This document shows positions 21,246 through 32,016 of a stretch of 64,000 nt of DNA, piece after piece. Under the pieces are notes generated by a model. That model was given only the letters and a program-made list of their open reading frames with translations. It made no database searches and had not been told where the DNA came from. The stretch is taken from NCBI GenBank assembly GCA_039090855.1, contig CM077011.1:36971501-37035500 (forward strand), read 5' to 3'. This DNA comes from Macrothele yani (lineage: Eukaryota > Arthropoda > Arachnida > Araneae > Macrothelidae). Position numbers and translations under genes: made by a program. The stretch's first letter is position 1. Every line of letters starts with the position of its first letter.

Positions 21246-22254
21246 CAGGGGTGGGGAATTACGCTCGCCCACTCACCATCGGCGAGTGGATTTCCTGGAT
21301 TTTAGACCTCTTAAAAATTGCAGCTTATAAAATAATAATATTGTAGGCTTTCACTATATATATATTTTTTTTTATGCCTTAAGCTTCTTCATTTATAAGA
21401 CGGGCAAGTATATTATAATCTGAAACCCGAACTTTGAAGTCATACCTCACTAGGCAGAAAAGCATTCTATTTTTTTAGACCGACACCAGTGTTCATTCGC
21501 CGAAAGAGCGGAGCTGACGTCACGGATGCTTAGCAGTCGCTCCTGCTGCTGGTGGAATAAACCGGTTTTCCCAACTGCAGAACGCTTTGTCACCGCCGGG
21601 AAGCGCGCACAGGATTCATCGTTGCTGACGTCCCGCCTGTTCGATCACATGGTACCTACGGCTGTCTTCTCGGAGCGCCAACTAAATTGTCGTTTTGCCT
21701 GAATGCGCATTGGAAACAAAAACATAAACAACAAGGTTTCAGTGGACAAAAGGCTTCTGCAACATAAAAAATCGCAGTATCATTGAAAATCGGTGTGTGA
21801 TCTCCAGGGCTCGACAAATCCCGGGCGCCGCCTAAAATTCTGGCTGTGGTGTCTAATTTTTTTGTTAGTTGAGATTTTGTAATATATTGCAGTAAATGCC
21901 TTAATTTCTGTTGTGTAATCCATAGATTATCTATTAAAAGATTATAAATTTAGGTGCTGTGGACACCGGTAAAAAACAACAACGGTGCTTCGTTTTAAAA
22001 AGTCTGCAAGGTAATTAATTGTCAGGAGAGGTGGTGTTATTGGGAAAGCACCGAAAACGCGGTAACATTAAAAAATATATATAACGTAACAAAGTGATAG
22101 AAGACTGCAAAGAGATTGTAAGAATATGTATTTTTTCTTTTACTTAGAAGTATTTTGACAGAAAATATGACGCAAGGAAGGTGTTACTATCTGCGCGTGA
22201 GGAAGCCTACGCCGTGTGAGAATCCGTGACTCGGGAATCGCGCAGAGCTATTCT
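21246..22254. other. GC-richer block with hAT-like termini
   Basis: The sequence changes abruptly at 21246 to caggggtggggaattacg, a typical hAT-like terminus, interrupting Y-family copy 2. From about 21485 to 21720 it is unusually rich in CpG and carries the words gctgacgtcacgg and ctgacgtcccg, which contain cAMP-response-element-like sites. A second hAT-like start (cagggctcgacaaatcccgg) is at 21813. No transposase frame is visible. I infer remnants of one or two non-autonomous hAT elements. An internal promoter for the host gene is a less likely alternative. Confidence 0.4.
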
Positions 22255-22477
22255 TTTTTTTTTTTTTTTTTTTTTTTTGATTGGAGGTTTAACGACCACC
22301 GTGAGCAACTCAATGGGCTATAAGCAGTCGCCCGTCCCTGATTTAGGGTCACTGGTTCCAGGGAAGGGAAAGAGCCAGTGCCTTAAGACAAACACAACAC
22401 CGGGATTCGAACCCGGACCCCTTTCGGATGAATGATCAGAGGCCATCGCTTAGACCACTGCGCCACCGGGGCGGCAG
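22255..22477 (-). mobile_element. tRNA-derived SINE, copy 2 (best preserved)
   Basis: The minus strand begins gccgccccggtggcgcagtg (box A-like tggcgcagtggtcta), followed by box B gggttcgaatccc. A body with ggactgg / gggctatt-type words follows, and the element ends in an A tail of about 24 (T run 22255-22278 on the plus strand). A perfect 11-bp target duplication agagctattct flanks it at 22244-22254 and 22478-22488. The intact box A and box B and clean duplication suggest recent insertion. Confidence 0.95.
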
Positions 22478-22488
22478 AGAGCTATTCT

Positions 22489-23029
22489 GTAGCATGTAGC
22501 CATTCTGCGAATCGCATCACCTAGTTTTGGTGTGCTGTTTGTATTAGTTAAGGTTCTTTCGGTATTCAGTTGAAACGTATTCAGAATCAGAAATAAGACA
22601 ATGCTATGGACTGTCCGCAATTTCAACGGATTTTTTAGTCTAACTAATGAACTGCGATAATGTGGCAACAGCTAATGATTTTAGTTCTTTTTTTACTTAT
22701 AAGTAACACAAAAGTACTTCAAAATGACAGTTGTTACTTTTTTCAATAAGACGATCAATTTTTTTCTTGCATCTTTGGATTTCTGAGACGGTCCTGTGAA
22801 TCACACTTTTCTGTCGGAAATTACGATTCACGATTAACATGATAGGTGCCGATCACGAGGTGCCAATTATATGACTGTTATGCATGCCAATTACCATGGA
22901 ATGTTTGTATTTTCTACCAATTTAGTTGTCTAACTACGGATTCTACGAATTTTCATTTTGTTTAAAAAAAATATTTTGCTATTATTTTACGAGGATTATA
23001 TATTATACACATAAGATTCTTAAGCGGAA
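22489..23029. other. Intron sequence without a recognisable feature
   Basis: AT-rich DNA. No coding, transposon end or repeat recognised. Confidence 0.4.
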
Positions 23030-23330
23030 TCACGGAATTCTCCGGGTTTATTTTAGTCATCATTTAGGTCGCTATCATGATTGATGCAAAACTGAAAAGA
23101 ATTTAAGGGTTGGGTCATTTTCCGTCTGGGGATGGTATTTCGTGTTTCAAAGCTTTCGAAAACAGTAGTTAAATGGAGTAAAAAGAATTTGCCCTAATCT
23201 TAATTTTTTTCTCCGGATGTTGCGTTTGTGTCTATTATTCTTGTTAAATATCATTTTATGGCATATATGTTCGTATTTCAGCTTGAAACTGCAGGCAAAA
23301 ATTTGTGGAAATGGAAGTTAGTTTTAAGTA
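23030..23330 (-). repeat. X-family repeat fragment, inverted
   Basis: The reverse complement reads gcatcaatcatgatagcgac and then cgttttcgaaag / ttgaaacacgaaataccatc. It matches the cgatct-gag-accaaaatgatgac and cttccgttttcg-aagttttgaaa-acgagat parts of the X family at 16640-16790. About one and a half modules remain. Confidence 0.55.
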
Positions 23331-23634
23331 ATAAATATGATGAGAGATGTAAATAGATGAGTGTGTTTGTTTACTCATTACAATGCTTTTTAATGTTTTT
23401 AATTGGAGGATTACCCAATAAATCAAAACTGAATCATGGTGGTGTGATTACCACAAGCCCTATCTCAGAAAATCCTTTCCCTCAATCTGAAAATGATTAA
23501 TTCAATCAGTCCTTATAGCGGTATCACTATTGTACACTATCTTCTCATGTAATCAGTCTATTATTGATAACAATGGAAATTATTATGAAGTAAAGCAAAG
23601 GCAGATTCAAAATTTAAGAATGGAAGGCGCACAT

Positions 23635-25090
23635 ATCTAATCAGTTAAAAGAAGAAATATAGAAGGAAACATGATATAAGTCTACGCCTGTTAGAAGAAG
23701 AATTGAAAATAATGGAAAAATTGAAAATAGACAAAAATTATTCTTCATGGAAAAGGCTATGCTAAGAAAAAATAATTTTTCAAATACATCTCCCAGAAGC
23801 AGCGATAGTGAAAGAAGAGGTTTCGACCTTTACGCACCTAGCGGGAAATCTTTGCATTATTCAAAGAGGTAAATGTGCCACATCTTTATTGTAGCGAATG
23901 GCATACAATAAAGAAGAAATTTCTCAATAGGATTTTTAGAAGCGGTGATACAACTGCAAACTGAAGTACAAAAACACCACCTAGCGACAGAGCTGTGAAC
24001 TAAAAAATTTCTCATATACTAGCCTAAAGTGTTCTACAAGGTAAATGGCATCCAGTGTTGAAAGAATTTTTAAATCACGCATGTAGAAGCTGAGATATTG
24101 AGAAAACAGATTAAAAACTGGCGACCCCTAGCGGCAAAATTGTGCATTATTTTGGGAAGAAAATATGCACACAGAGTTTGCATAGTTAGTAGTATCTGAC
24201 AAAGAAAGAAGTTTTTCAAACGAATTTTTAGTCCCGCAGATATTGCCGTAAACGTAAACTTACGCCCTCTGGCAGCAGATTAATGCATTGAGAAAAATTT
24301 GAAATTATATGAGAAACATTTTGCAGAGGAAACACTTTCCAAGAAAGAAAGAGTTTTTCAAATCGGACTCTTAGTACCAGAGACATCGACAAAAATAAGA
24401 TGTGCATCTACAAGCCCAGCAGAAAAATTATGCATTATTTTAAGAAGAAAGTATTCTCAAAAGGTTTTTCAAGGTGAGCAGTATCGGTCAATGAATCAAT
24501 TTTTTCAGTTGAGTTTTCAGGAGCTAAGATTTTGCTGCAAATATATCGAAGCAGTAAACACTTACGCCCCTGGTGGCTAAACCATTCTTTACCAACTATC
24601 AGAAATTACATAAAAAACATTTCCCATCGGGAGTTGTATCTGGTTCAGGAAGAATTTTTCAAATCAGAGTTTTAGAAGCAGAGATATCCAGGAAAACAGA
24701 ATTTACTTTTACGCCCCCTAACGGAAAATCTGAGTAACTTGAAAAGGTGACTATAGTTAAAATAGTCTTCGACATAAATATAATCAAAAGGTAAAAAAAA
24801 AAAAAATTCAATTGAATGTTTAGAAGCAAATATATATCAAATAAAATATATTTTGAATTTGATATCTTCTGCAGTTACGCCCTCTAGCGGCGAAACTGTG
24901 CATCGTAAAAGAATAAAAAACAACAACAACAGAATGTAAGGATTATTGTTCACACATTTCAAGCTTCCAAATTCAAAAAGAATTTAGAATTTTTCAAATG
25001 GGACTAACAGTTGCAGAGATATGGTATTCACAGACGGACGGATGGAAGGACAAACCGTTAACATAAGCATGATCTTCTTTACAAGGCATG
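23635..25090 (+). repeat. Y-family modular repeat, copy 3 (longest)
   Basis: About eight module cores occur near 23830, 23971, 24119, 24260, 24410, 24563, 24710 and 24870, so the period is roughly 140-160 bp. The core is ttacgcc-ctagcggcaaa-tgtgcatta and is preceded in most modules by ttttcaaat-gga-tttttag-agcagagatat. The right end matches copy 1. No coding potential extends across modules; the open frame at 24299-24580 is accidental. The left end (cagttaaaa-gaagaaatatag) is shared with copy 2, so the family has two reproducible ends. Confidence 0.8.
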
Positions 25091-26140
25091 CTAAAAATAG
25101 GTAACACTGATTTCCTAAAAGAAATTCAAATATAGTTTTAAACACTAATTCCAAATTTCAAGGCTTTTCAATACAGCTTTGAAAAATACGGTTTTTCAGG
25201 ATATTTCAGACCTTGAAAACATAATCATGATTTTCAAGGAACTTTCAAGGTTTTCAAGCATCCTGATTACTTCAGCCCATCTCAGAAGGTTGATTTGTGA
25301 ATATGGCACACATGAATGATGCTATATCCACACACAGATGTGAGATGATAATTAAACTGCAAAAAGTACATACATGTTAAATTTCAGAGAAATATGCTTG
25401 GTCATAATACAGTTGCATTGTACAATTCCTCATACTTCTGCATCCTACATACCCCATAACCCAATTTGGTTTATGAAGTCCAAAATCATAATACAATCTT
25501 TGAAAACCACGTGAAAAACCCAAATAACAAGTTTCATGAAAAGCTGCAAGCATAACAACTACATATGTTAAACAGAACACCCAGATTTAGATTTCACCTA
25601 GCACTATATGCTAGACATCATACTATAGGTACGTGACCTAACTGTGCCAGATGATCCACACACAGGCTTCACTCAGAAAAAGACTTAACAAAACTGAATA
25701 CACAGTGAGTAATATTTTAATAAAAAACAAAAAAGTAGTTTAAGCCTTCCTATCCCCACATTTGCAGTACAAGCTTTATTAAGTGTTTTAATGTAGAAAA
25801 TATAGCAATAAAAAAACAGTTAATGAAATACACATACATATCAAAGGCATCTGAATCTTTACCCCTTGAATTGTTGTCTACCAACGCAGCCTAGGTAACA
25901 TCAGAGAACAAGATTTTTGCACCAAGTTAAACATTAAGAGAAAACACTCCCTAATAAGATGTTAAATCACAATGATGTGATAGGAGATTCCATGTATTTT
26001 AAAGCTTTCAGAAAGTAATCATGTGCAGTATGCACATCTGAGAGCAAAAAAATTATTATTCCTTAGACCCACCTCCTTACAGAATAGTTTATGTATCAAC
26101 ATAATGCTCAACACTTAACTCTGAAAATGATATTTAATAC
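25091..26140. other. Intron sequence without a gene
   Basis: From about 25140 to 25260 there is a degenerate run of ttcaagg / ttttcaagg words. The rest is AT-rich with no recognised feature. Confidence 0.4.
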
Positions 26141-26821
26141 TGTGACAATCTACCCCCATTAATTCTGGAATTAATGAGCGTGCTGGACGTATAAAATTAA
26201 TTAGGTTCAAGGCTTTGTCGGGGTTAAAAGAATGTAAAGAGCAAATGAGCAGAGAGAATGTGGCTCGTGGAAAGAGGGAGTAAAAGGGAATAATTTTGCA
26301 TGCAGTTTGGGTGGTAGGAGCTACTAATGCTTTAAGTTCTAAATAATGTTAAGGTCAGTTGCAGCCGACGTGAAGACTTAACACTGGGAACAGGGATGGA
26401 TTGAAGTGGATGCTACAAGCCACTGATATAGGATTTAATGGAAAAGGGGACTAAGGTTAGCAAATAATCATAAATTCATCTATTGTTTAAGAACATTTTT
26501 GAGTACAATTGCTCTCTTTTTGTGTGGTCCATCTATACATGTGATCTCGGCACTTGAAGCTGGTGAGAAGAAAAGAAAGGCAGTTGCTGTTCTGGGTCTG
26601 ACGTAAATAGACCTAAAGGAAAGGAGTCTGCTACACCCAAGACAAATGGAGAGATTTCATGGCATTGTGATAATGCATAGCAACTCGTGAAAGGGAGGAT
26701 AGGTGCGTGGAATACCCACCAAAGTCAAGGCGAACTCACAGAAGAGGATCAAAAGTGTATGCCCATGAAAAAGATCTGTGAAAGGTGCCCAGCAGCGGTC
26801 ATTCACCCCGGCGCAAGGTGG

Positions 26822-26879
<58 letters not shown>

Positions 26880-26996
26880 GGGGGGGGGAGCTGTGGTGTT
26901 TCCTCACCCACAGCGAGGCTCAGGTGTGTCTGTGTGTGTTTAAGTCGGGGAAAAATTCTCCAGCTAAGAAGCCTTCTATCGAGATTCCTGCAGAGG
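26141..26996. mobile_element. Possible solo LTR or other single insertion (tentative)
   Basis: The block starts tgtgacaatctaccccc and has base composition unlike its surroundings (purine-rich, with gaaagagggagtaaaagg). Flanks are similar: atatttaatac before 26141 and atattaatac from 26997. Gypsy-type LTRs often start TGTGAC, but the right end does not show the expected terminal CA, and no internal retroviral coding is present. It may be only a compositional island. Confidence 0.25.
26822..26891. repeat. Compound microsatellite (TG)n(AG)n(G)n
   Basis: About 18 TG dinucleotides are followed by about 10 AG dinucleotides and a G tract. This creates long spurious open frames on both strands (Cys-Val and Ser-His-Thr runs), which are not genes. 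Confidence 0.95.
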
Positions 26997-27502
26997 ATAT
27001 TAATACACGTTAATGTGATCTAATTGGATTAATGCACCCAAAGGATAAACTCGTAAGCACAGAATTTTTGTTAGTATTCATAGTACAATAGATAATTGAT
27101 GAGGAACTGTTTGCCAAATATAGGCAGAACTTTTGCATGTGGAAGTGAACTGAACTGTTAATTTCAATAACAGAACTTTGGAACAGAAATTAGATGTCAG
27201 TAAAAAAGACTTTTAAACCTCAAAATAGCAGTCTATTAATAATCAAGAATTTTGTGCCTTTTTATTACCTATTAAATTATTTGAGTATTGTGCAGTAATA
27301 GTAATCTCTGGCCATCTTTTTGTCGTGTATGTTGTCAGCTCAATTCATTTAAGTGTTTGCCCTAAAATTCAGTCTTTGCACCAAGGATAACTTTTCTTAA
27401 TCATGGTTTCTATAAATAATTGCTCGGCCACAGTTACTACAATATTTAATGCTACAGAAACCTGCAGAATACAGGAAGGATGAAAACACTTCTTATACTC
27501 AC
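26997..27502. other. Intron sequence without a recognisable feature
   Basis: AT-rich sequence leading to the donor of the 27503-27652 exon. Nothing else recognised. Confidence 0.4.
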
Positions 27503-27652
27503 TTGAGTCATTTTCTCAACAGGTGTAGGAATACCATCAATAACAAGAGGGGGAAGGTCGTACAGTTGAGGATCATCTTGTGACTGTGGTGGTGCCTGTT
27601 CTGCTAGGGAATTTTCCAGATCCTGCATTATGATATTTTTACAGTTTCGAAC
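27503..27652 (-). CDS. NRF1/ewg: NRF1/erect wing exon D: DNA-binding/dimerisation domain
   Basis: Exactly 50 codons, VRNCKNIIMQDLENSLAEQA to LPPLVIDGIPTPVEKMTQ. The vertebrate counterpart has V.KYK..I..DLE.ALAE.AP, then LPPL.IDGIPV.VDKMTQ, so the identity is clear. The acceptor is tatttcag before 27652 and the donor gtgagt after 27503, both phase 0. The preceding exon ends with DNV, so the junction reads NVVRN (vertebrate NVVRK). The middle (PPQSQDDPQLYD) is the least conserved, as in other family members. Confidence 0.95.
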
Positions 27653-28190
27653 CTGAAATAAAAGAAAAAGATCTGAATATAATAGAAGTGAAATAACACT
27701 TTATACAACAATCGCACACACAACTTCCTTTGCACAAAGATTGTGAAAGGACACTGAAACTAGTGGGTACACAAAGAATTTTCAAACATAAAATATAATT
27801 AAACCCTGTCAAACAAATTTTGGAATGAAAATAACTTTTCATGAAATAAAAAAATTAAAACATCTATGACAAACCTGTTAAGAACTTCTCTACTTATAAA
27901 CAGAGAACATTTGAAGGAAATTTTGGCTAAGATCTAATCTTGATTACTCTAAATAAGAAAGGAAGGATTCCAACATATTTATACATACATACACATGTGT
28001 ATCACTAAGCTGTTCTCTGAGATTTAGAGGTTAGAGAGAAAGACAAACTGCCATATATATATATATGTATATATATACTTAAGAGCAAAACTGAAGACTA
28101 AGGAAAAAATTTTAGAATTTAAAACGAAGGGTGCAAAATAACCTGAAAATCAAAACGCGCAACGCAGCAGTTTTGAAAATTCAGAATTCA
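27653..28190. other. Start of the 28-kb intron C-D region; no gene
   Basis: Holds a (TA)n run near 28051-28076 and the segment gttctctgagatttagaggttag near 28013. That segment recurs at the 3' end of the RTE-like LINE (51252-51275) and could mark a fragment of that LINE's tail. Confidence 0.4.
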
Positions 28191-28670
28191 CATACTATAA
28201 AGATACCTAAGCAAAAAAATACATATATAATTTTGACTCACACCTAGTACAACATAGAAAAGGTTATGTATCTACGTGTGTGAGTAAAAGGAGAAAAGAA
28301 AAAAATAAAATAAAACAACTGAATGTAGAAGATGTCGAGAATACTGAGCCTGGCTACTCTACGGAGGACATGACTTATATATATATTTTTTAAACTATTT
28401 TAGGTGGGAATGTTACTTGCATCTATGGCCTTGCAGAAACCCATTTCCAACTAGGTCTTTGTGGAAGTGAGAAAATGCAGAGTTTTTGCTGGTCCTTGAT
28501 AAAGCCAAGGCTCAGTATTCTCGACATCTTCTACATTCAGTTGTTTTATTTTATTTTTTTCTTTTCTCCTTTTACTCACACAGGTAGATACATAACCTTT
28601 TCTATGTTGTACTAGGTGTGAGTCAAAATTATATATGTATTTTTTTGCTTAGGTATCTTTATAGTATGTA
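28191..28670. repeat. Inverted repeat (~165-bp arms), 147-bp spacer
   Basis: The left arm 28191-28355 and right arm 28503-28670 are nearly perfect reverse complements, including the words gaatgtagaagatgtcgaga and caacatagaaaaggttatg. The inner part of the right arm reads ccttgataaagccaaggctc, a hairpin resembling a degraded Penelope-like UGAUGA-stem-loop but lacking GAAAC. A (TA)n run borders the right arm. The arms are more similar to each other than those at 5740-6281. Confidence 0.85.
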
Positions 28671-28959
28671 TATATATATATATGTTTAACTAATATTCCC
28701 CCGAGGTCGTTTTAGCAGGACGCAGCACCCTGCCTGTTTTTGACATTTTAAAATTTGCCAAACCCCCCCCCCCCCCGGATGGTAAAATGCCAGCTGCCCT
28801 CCTCTAATTTTTACCCTGCCCTTGCCGTTGCACAGCTTGCCACGCCCACAATCACAGCGTCAGTCACAAACGTACCCGTGTAACTGTCTTGGTATGTGCA
28901 GATACCTGCAAACCTTACAGTTAACGAGATCTCGTAGAAATTGCAACATTTGTTTTTCA

Positions 28960-29037
28960 TTTGGAGGTTTAACAACCACCATAAGCAGCTCAAAGGGCTA
29001 TAAACAGGCACCCATTCCTAATTTAGGACCACGCTTC
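28960..29037 (-). mobile_element. tRNA-derived SINE, 5'-truncated copy 3
   Basis: Contains ttggaggtttaacaaccacc and gggctataaacaggcaccc, the 3' half of the SINE body. The tRNA head is absent, and in place of a long tail there is a short T-rich stretch. Confidence 0.75.
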
Positions 29038-29890
29038 ATATCAAGCTAGTTCTGGGAGTCTAGACTTCAACACTTTTACCAGAGCCATAGGGATGAGGTT
29101 GTACTGGTATGCCTTGGCATTTGGCATTGCCACTTCCCTCACTGCTGTTTGTTGTGTGGCAACACTGCCCCTATGCGTGAGACATGTAATGTAGCAATGG
29201 CTGTTGTGTGTTATATGTGTGTGCTGTCGTTTCATACATGAACATGCTCATTTCTTACTTTTTGCCACTTTAGCAGATGACACAGAAACTCTGAGGTGCC
29301 TTTTTAAATGATCACTGTGGTGGTGCTCTGTGTTCTCTTTTTCACATTGTACCAGTATTTTTCATCTTGTATAGCCTGCCATTTTTTCAGCGATTTGCGC
29401 TGTTTCTTGTGTTACGCCTTTGTGACATACTTTTTGATTATGTTTTTCATGTTTTTATCATTAAAGTAAACTATGAAACTTGGCACTCTTTGGCCCATCG
29501 AAACCCCTGCGCCATTGAACTTCCACCAACCAGCCAATATAACAAAGTAATTTGGAAAATTCTATAAGAGACATTTAATTAAAGTCCCTAAGTTTTGTGT
29601 TCAGAAATGGTTGTGCCACTGCATTTCAACATAATATCTGGTAAACTTCACTGCACTTAGCACAATTTTGCTCCAGCTGTGCTAGTCTTTAGTAATATAA
29701 AAAAAAAAAAAAACTTTTAAGCAATCAATATTGACTTGGAAAACAACTTGTCAACATTATTTGAGACTTTCTTTTTTCAAAACACTTTTCAAAGTCTTTT
29801 AAAAAGGGGTAATAACTTCTGTATGTACACTTCTGTGAGAGGTACCTATTCGTTTCTCTCATCAGGTGTTTTTATTTTGTGGTATATTGG
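29038..29890. other. Intron sequence without a gene
   Basis: Non-coding. Near 29440-29484 the words gtttttatcattaaagtaaac and atgaaacttggc appear. These are an outlying relative of the tandem palindrome unit at 30051-30324. Confidence 0.4.
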
Positions 29891-30500
29891 TTTTAATGTT
29901 GTGACAAAAACTGTCAAATTATTCTGTTCATCACGTTTTTTTAAGCCTTCCACATTTGTTAGTTCTTATTGCTTTTATGTGGTTATTTGGTACAAGTAAA
30001 GAAGTTTATTTACCTTGAGTCTGTTAATTTCTCATACATGTAACTAATTCGATGGATGACTTACATGTAAGTCATCCATGTGACATGTTTTTGTCATTAA
30101 TGTAAACTATGGGACTTGGCGATGGATGACTTACATGTAAGTCATTCATGAGACTTATGTTTTTATCATTAATGTAGACTATGGGACTTGGTGATGGATG
30201 ACTTACATGTAAGTCATTCATGATGACTTACATGCAAGTCATTCATGTGACATGTTTTTATCATTAATGTAAACTATGGGACTTGGTGATGGATGAATTG
30301 CATGTAAGTCATCCATGCGACATGTATGGGAAATTAAGAACACTAAGAAGCAAGACTCAAGGTAAATAAACTTCTTTATTTGTACCAAATAACAACATAA
30401 AATCAATAATAACTAACAAATGTGTAAGGCTTCTCTAGTGAACGCTTAAAAAAGATGTGATGAACAGAATAATTTGACCGTTTTTGTCACAACATTAAAA
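29891..30500. repeat. Inverted repeat with a loop of palindromic tandem repeats
   Basis: The left arm 29891-30040 and right arm 30321-30500 are reverse complements, sharing for example aagaagtttatttacctt, atttggtacaa and ttctgttcatcac. The 280-bp loop is a tandem array that is itself palindromic (separate entry). Element A is inserted 28 bp beyond the right arm. The structure could form a large cruciform or foldback. No coding. Confidence 0.85.
30051..30324. repeat. Tandem ~71-bp repeat, each unit containing a 22-bp palindrome
   Basis: Units begin gatggatgacttacatgtaa at 30051, 30121, 30193 and (diverged) 30288. Each contains the palindrome gatgacttacatgtaagtcatc or a close variant, then tttttatcattaatgtaaac and tatgggacttgg. 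The third unit contains an extra palindrome copy. The period is 70-72 bp except for the third unit (95 bp). Confidence 0.9.
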
Positions 30501-30528
30501 GGGTCATAACTTTTCTCATTTAACTTTA

Positions 30529-31268
30529 GGGTCATTCCATGTCAGTTCACTGATGCCATGTCACCCACCGACTCGGATTTTAATGAAACTTGGCAGGTAG
30601 ATATACCCGATAAAGATATGGGAAAATCCTAAGTTTCAGTTTTTTAAACCTCATAGTTTTTAAAATACAGTGCTCCAAAATTTAGCTGAACACCCACTTT
30701 TGCGGCTGTGCAGTAGTAGCATGCCACTTTTTACATAACATGTTGTAATTTGTGTGCTACTGAAATTAGGAGAATGAAACTTTGGAATCACATGGAAAAG
30801 GGTCCCTACATATTGAAAACACTTTTCATTTTACTTGAAACACCAGTTAAGTGAGCACCACCTAGTAGTGAAGTGAAAAATTACAGCAAAATTTAGACAT
30901 TTTATGGAAGGCTCTGTAGAATATTGCTCTGGCATGAGGGAGATATATATATATATATATTTTATGTTGATGTTTAACACATCTTATAACATATTTGAAA
31001 AAAAAAAAAAAGGTGGTTATCAGCATGTTTTCTCAGATGGTTAAAATTATCTGAATTTCATAGAGGGCTCTTCTTTGACAGTGCAGCCATTTTGTTCTAC
31101 AAACCTAACCTTCCATTTTGGATTTTGCTGAAAATTAGTGTGTAGGTTTACCTAACAAAGCTGCAAAACACTGCACATTTTTTATCTTCCACATTCCATA
31201 GTTTTCGAGATGCAGCACTCGAAAGTTAGGCCTAATCACTCATTCAACAGCAAACTGATCCTGTTGCA
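30529..31268. repeat. Element A left terminal inverted repeat
   Basis: About 740 bp. It contains a (TA)n run near 30946-30960 and a poly-A run near 31001 that differ slightly from the right arm; otherwise the two arms correspond throughout. Confidence 0.9.
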
Positions 31269-32016
31269 AATGATGAAACATATCATGTGGCAGCTTTTCA
31301 ACTTACATCTTTGTGCGTGTGTGAGCACATCTGCATGCGTGTTGTGCACACCTGCATGCATGTGTGTGTGAGAGAGGGAGAGAGAGTGTGTGTGTTCACA
31401 AGATATAGTTACTCTCGCATGCTGAGGGGTAACCTCGGCAAAAATGAAAATAACTAGTTTATTTTTTACATAAAATTTCAACCTTCCAATTTGCTACCCT
31501 GTAGCATACCTTGAGAATAATCAAACACATAATTTTTTTAATAAATTGCTAGCTAGGTAGCAACAAGATCCAAAAAAAAAAAAAAAAAAAAAAAAAAGGA
31601 ATTTCTTGTATACCATGATTATAAGGATTTTTTCCAGTTTTGGTAAATTTCCAAATCAAATTTAGAGGCTAACTATTTTTAAATGTATTCCTTATAGTAG
31701 AAAAAATAAATTCCTATATTCTTTATAACTAATAATTTGGACTCAATCTGCAGTTTTTTGCTCCATTTTTTACAATTGACAAAGTGAAACAAAATCAAAT
31801 AGAAATTTTTACGCACTGACTAATTTTTAACTACTTTGAAACATGTGAAATAAATTTTTCAGAGTATCAGTGCACAAAGCATCAACAGGAGTAACCATTT
31901 TTATCATTGCACAGAACACATTTCAACATATCACAAGTTTGCTTTATCAGCTGATTTAATCATCACAAGGGGATGTGGGTAGAGAAAATGTTGAAAGATA
32001 AGAACTTTCTGAAATA
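31269..32016. other. Element A interior, non-coding left part
   Basis: Holds a (GT)n/(GA)n-like stretch near 31310-31395 and a poly-A run near 31573-31597. No coding segments of the element's gene were recognised before 33919. Confidence 0.5.

Noticed and set aside
21485..21720. Primary promoter of the NRF1/ewg gene
   Set aside because: It lies in the intron between exons D and E, well downstream of the N-terminal exon at 63903-64000, and starts near a hAT-like terminus.
22255..22477. Genuine tRNA gene
   Set aside because: Box A and B words are present, but the head is followed by a tRNA-unrelated body and poly-A tail, is flanked by an 11-bp target duplication, and is repeated in the window; it is a SINE.
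26141..26996. Confident call of a Gypsy solo LTR
   Set aside because: It begins TGTGAC with similar flanks, but there is no terminal CA and no clean 4-6 bp duplication; kept only as a tentative feature.
26657..27023. Open frames over the TG/AG microsatellite on both strands
   Set aside because: The translation is a dinucleotide artefact (Cys-Val, Ser-His-Thr runs).
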